Shown here in pieces: positions 62,109 through 64,000 of a DNA stretch of 64,000 nt. This stretch comes from Nostoc sp. NIES-4103. GTDB taxonomy: Bacteria; Cyanobacteriota; Cyanobacteriia; Cyanobacteriales; Nostocaceae. Position numbers and translations under genes: made by a program. The stretch spans positions 1,889,355 through 1,953,354 of the forward strand of contig NZ_AP018288.1 in the NCBI RefSeq assembly GCF_002368335.1, in the 5' to 3' direction. The notes beneath the pieces were generated by a model. It saw only the letters and a program-made list of their open reading frames with translations, made no database searches and was not told the DNA's origin. The first letter of the stretch is position 1, and each line of letters starts with the position of its first letter.

Positions 62109-64000
62109 TTAACTACTACTAACCAGTTTCTCTCCTTTCAACATCCGCACTGCGGCTTCGAGTAAAGCTTCCTCTAAATAAGGCTTGGTAAAGTAGCCGC
62201 TAGCACCGAGTTGAATTGCCATTTGTCTGTGTTTGTCCGCACCCCGCGAGGTCAGCATCGCGATGGGTAGGTGGTTGAGGTTGGAGTCTTTTTGAATGCG
62301 AGAAAGTAATTCCAGACCATCGCAACGGGGCATTTCGATGTCACAGAAGACAATATCACAGGGCAGACCGGAGCGGAGTTTATCCCAAGCTTCCTGACCA
62401 TCACGCGCCTGTTCAACGCGGTAACCTGCTTTATTAAAGGTGAGAGAGAGCAATTCCCGGACTGTAATTGAGTCATCAACAATCAGCACTGTCGGATCAA
62501 TCTTCACAGCAGGGGTTTCTGGGACATTCGGAATCGCTTTCTGCTGCCAAGGTGTACCACCAGTTTGTTTAGCAAGTCGTCCTTGGAAGATGTCAATAAT
62601 TTCCAGCACATCAGCAATGGGCATAATTCGACCATCACCAAGGACTGTAGCACCAGCTACACCAATGGGTTTGGGTGCAGGGCCTTCAAATTGCTTAATT
62701 ACAATTTCTTGTTCACTTAGCACTTGGTCAATTTGTAGGGCAATTAAGGTATTTCCCGATCGCACCACTACAACAGAAATCATGTCATCATCTCTAGTAC
62801 CACCATAAACGCCGCCCCGACCGATATGACGATTAAATGTTAACAGTTCCTTTAATGGTCGGAATGGTAGCACTGTATCACGCCAAGAAATAAATGATTG
62901 TCCATCGGCGCTATGCTGGATATTTTTCACATGGATATCTAAGGTATCTTCCACGCCATCCATGGGGAATGCAATCCGAGCTTTATCGGAGACACAGCAC
63001 AGAGCTTTACAAATACTCAAGGTCAGTGGTAAACGAATAGTGAAGGTGGTTCCCTTGCCTAAAGTGGAATCTGTATTCACTGTGCCCCGAATTTCGCTAA
63101 TCTCGGAGCGAACTACATCCATCCCCACACCGCGACCAGAAATTTCATCGGCTTTATCTTTAATACTAAAACCAGACTGAAACAGCAAATCGTAAACTTC
63201 CATGCGCGAAATGGTTTTTGCTTGTTCTGTTGTAAGTATGCCGTCTCTGACTGCCTTAGATTTGACCCTTTCTGTATCAATGCCAGCACCGTCATCACCC
63301 ACAGAAATCACAGTTTGATTGCCTTGGTGGAAGGCACGGATAGCAATTACACCCACCGGTTGTTTACCTGCTGCTTGGCGAATCTCTGGGGTTTCAATGC
63401 CGTGAGCGATCGCATTGTTGAGCATGTGAGTCAGCGGGTCGGTCAGATGATCCAAAATCATCTTATCTATTAAGGTGTCTCCGCCTTCAATAATTAACTC
63501 TACTTGTTTACCATACTTAATGGCATTGTCGCGCACTCCTCGCCGCAAGCGATCAATCGCTTGGGAAAATGGCACCATTCGCGCTCTTGTTAATCCTTCT
63601 TGTAGCTGGGTTGTCACTTGGCGGAATTGCCTAGCTACTCGTTCGGTTTCTTCAGTCACGAAATCTATGTCGCTAGCTGACTCACGCACCCGGACAATCA
63701 GTTCAATCATTTCCTGGGATAGTGTGTGGAAAGGAGTAAAGCGATCCATTTCTAGTTCGCTAAAACCCCTGTCTGTATCTGCATCTGGCGAGTGGTAGTT
63801 GGTTTGTTTAGGAGATTCTTTAGTTTTGCGACTGGCTAACAAAGATGCTTCCAAAAGCGATCGCTCGTACAATTCTTGCATCCTTGCTCCCACATCTGAG
63901 AGTTGTTGCACTTGAATCAGCAAGTTATCTAGTGATTGTCGCAGCCGTTCATGATCTTGCTCTAAGGTGTTGCGGTTGACTACTAACTCCCCAACCAAGT
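62109..64000 (-). CDS. CheA-type hybrid histidine kinase with C-terminal receiver, partial (5' end outside window)
   Basis: The window shows the last 630 codons; the frame continues through the right edge, so the Met-like TTG at 63998 is internal. Order: P3 dimerisation coiled coil (with LVVNRNTL), P4 HATPase with LNNAIAHGIE, DDGAGI, SGRGVGMDVV and GTTFTIRLPLTL, a CheW-like P5 domain (about 335-465) and a receiver (about 500-625) with the phospho-acceptor Asp in IVFCDIEMPR. The N-terminal Hpt domains are beyond the edge. Such proteins steer type IV pilus motility or phototaxis in cyanobacteria (PixL/HmpE type). The next gene is convergent; the chemotaxis partners are not visible. Confidence 0.93.
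   Translation of the reverse strand, partial: LVGELVVNRNTLEQDHERLRQSLDNLLIQVQQLSDVGARMQELYERSLLEASLLASRKTKESPKQTNYHSPDADTDRGFSELEMDRFTPFHTLSQEMIELIVRVRESASDIDFVTEETERVARQFRQVTTQLQEGLTRARMVPFSQAIDRLRRGVRDNAIKYGKQVELIIEGGDTLIDKMILDHLTDPLTHMLNNAIAHGIETPEIRQAAGKQPVGVIAIRAFHQGNQTVISVGDDGAGIDTERVKSKAVRDGILTTEQAKTISRMEVYDLLFQSGFSIKDKADEISGRGVGMDVVRSEISEIRGTVNTDSTLGKGTTFTIRLPLTLSICKALCCVSDKARIAFPMDGVEDTLDIHVKNIQHSADGQSFISWRDTVLPFRPLKELLTFNRHIGRGGVYGGTRDDDMISVVVVRSGNTLIALQIDQVLSEQEIVIKQFEGPAPKPIGVAGATVLGDGRIMPIADVLEIIDIFQGRLAKQTGGTPWQQKAIPNVPETPAVKIDPTVLIVDDSITVRELLSLTFNKAGYRVEQARDGQEAWDKLRSGLPCDIVFCDIEMPRCDGLELLSRIQKDSNLNHLPIAMLTSRGADKHRQMAIQLGASGYFTKPYLEEALLEAAVRMLKGEKLVSSS

Overview
This 64 kb window is chromosomal DNA from a filamentous, probably heterocyst-forming cyanobacterium (Nostocales, Nostoc/Tolypothrix/Calothrix-like). 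The evidence is the dense scatter of GCGATCGC (HIP1) octamers, the many heptanucleotide tandem repeats at gene borders, and typical cyanobacterial families: DevBCA exporter, ComFB protein, DUF1995, PEP-CTERM protein, Ser/Thr kinases with TPRs, Uma2 and a fused binding-protein/permease. I found no tRNA, rRNA, CRISPR array or complete transposase gene.

Layout. 1-5046: exopolysaccharide genes, with a GumC/Wzz chain-length protein (cut by the window edge) divergent from a glycosylphosphotransferase and a galE-like epimerase. 5093-14637: signalling genes (hybrid histidine kinase, two Ser/Thr kinases), a rhomboid-fold protein lacking its catalytic residues, an orphan ParD-like antitoxin, a small MITE-like element and a RibD-C reductase. 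15578-23835: housekeeping and envelope genes (leuS, gamma-glutamylcyclotransferase, ECF sigma plus anti-sigma, L,D-transpeptidase, ComFB protein, M23 peptidase). 24767-29233: a devBCA exporter operon with a divergent TetR regulator. 29810-34956: four co-directional genes, three of them overlapping by 4 bases: HTH plus degenerate STAND NTPase, MoxR AAA+ ATPase, SAV_2336-N/vWA protein, and a formylglycine-generating-enzyme-like protein. This matches MoxR-vWA NTP-dependent conflict systems and is the best candidate for an unusual system here. 35433-41460: DUF1995 protein, a small ribbon-helix-helix-like protein behind a perfect palindrome, an amino-acid ABC transporter, a NarL-type regulator and RidA. 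41525-50353: a compact two-protein NRPS locus (formyltransferase starter; condensation, adenylation, carrier and a Cys-nucleophile thioesterase) plus a glycosyltransferase. 51533-64000: SNase-like protein, a double-glycine RiPP-type precursor, fused M16 peptidase, acetyltransferase, Uma2 nuclease, prolyl oligopeptidase, PEP-CTERM protein and the C-terminal part of a CheA-type hybrid kinase.

How the parts may work together (inference): the NRPS pair could make an N-formylated dipeptide; the conflict operon would couple a sensor/NTPase pair to a sulfatase-modifying-fold effector; DevBCA with TetR would be a glycolipid- or drug-type exporter induced by a ligand; sigma and anti-sigma form an envelope-stress style switch next to cell-wall enzymes.
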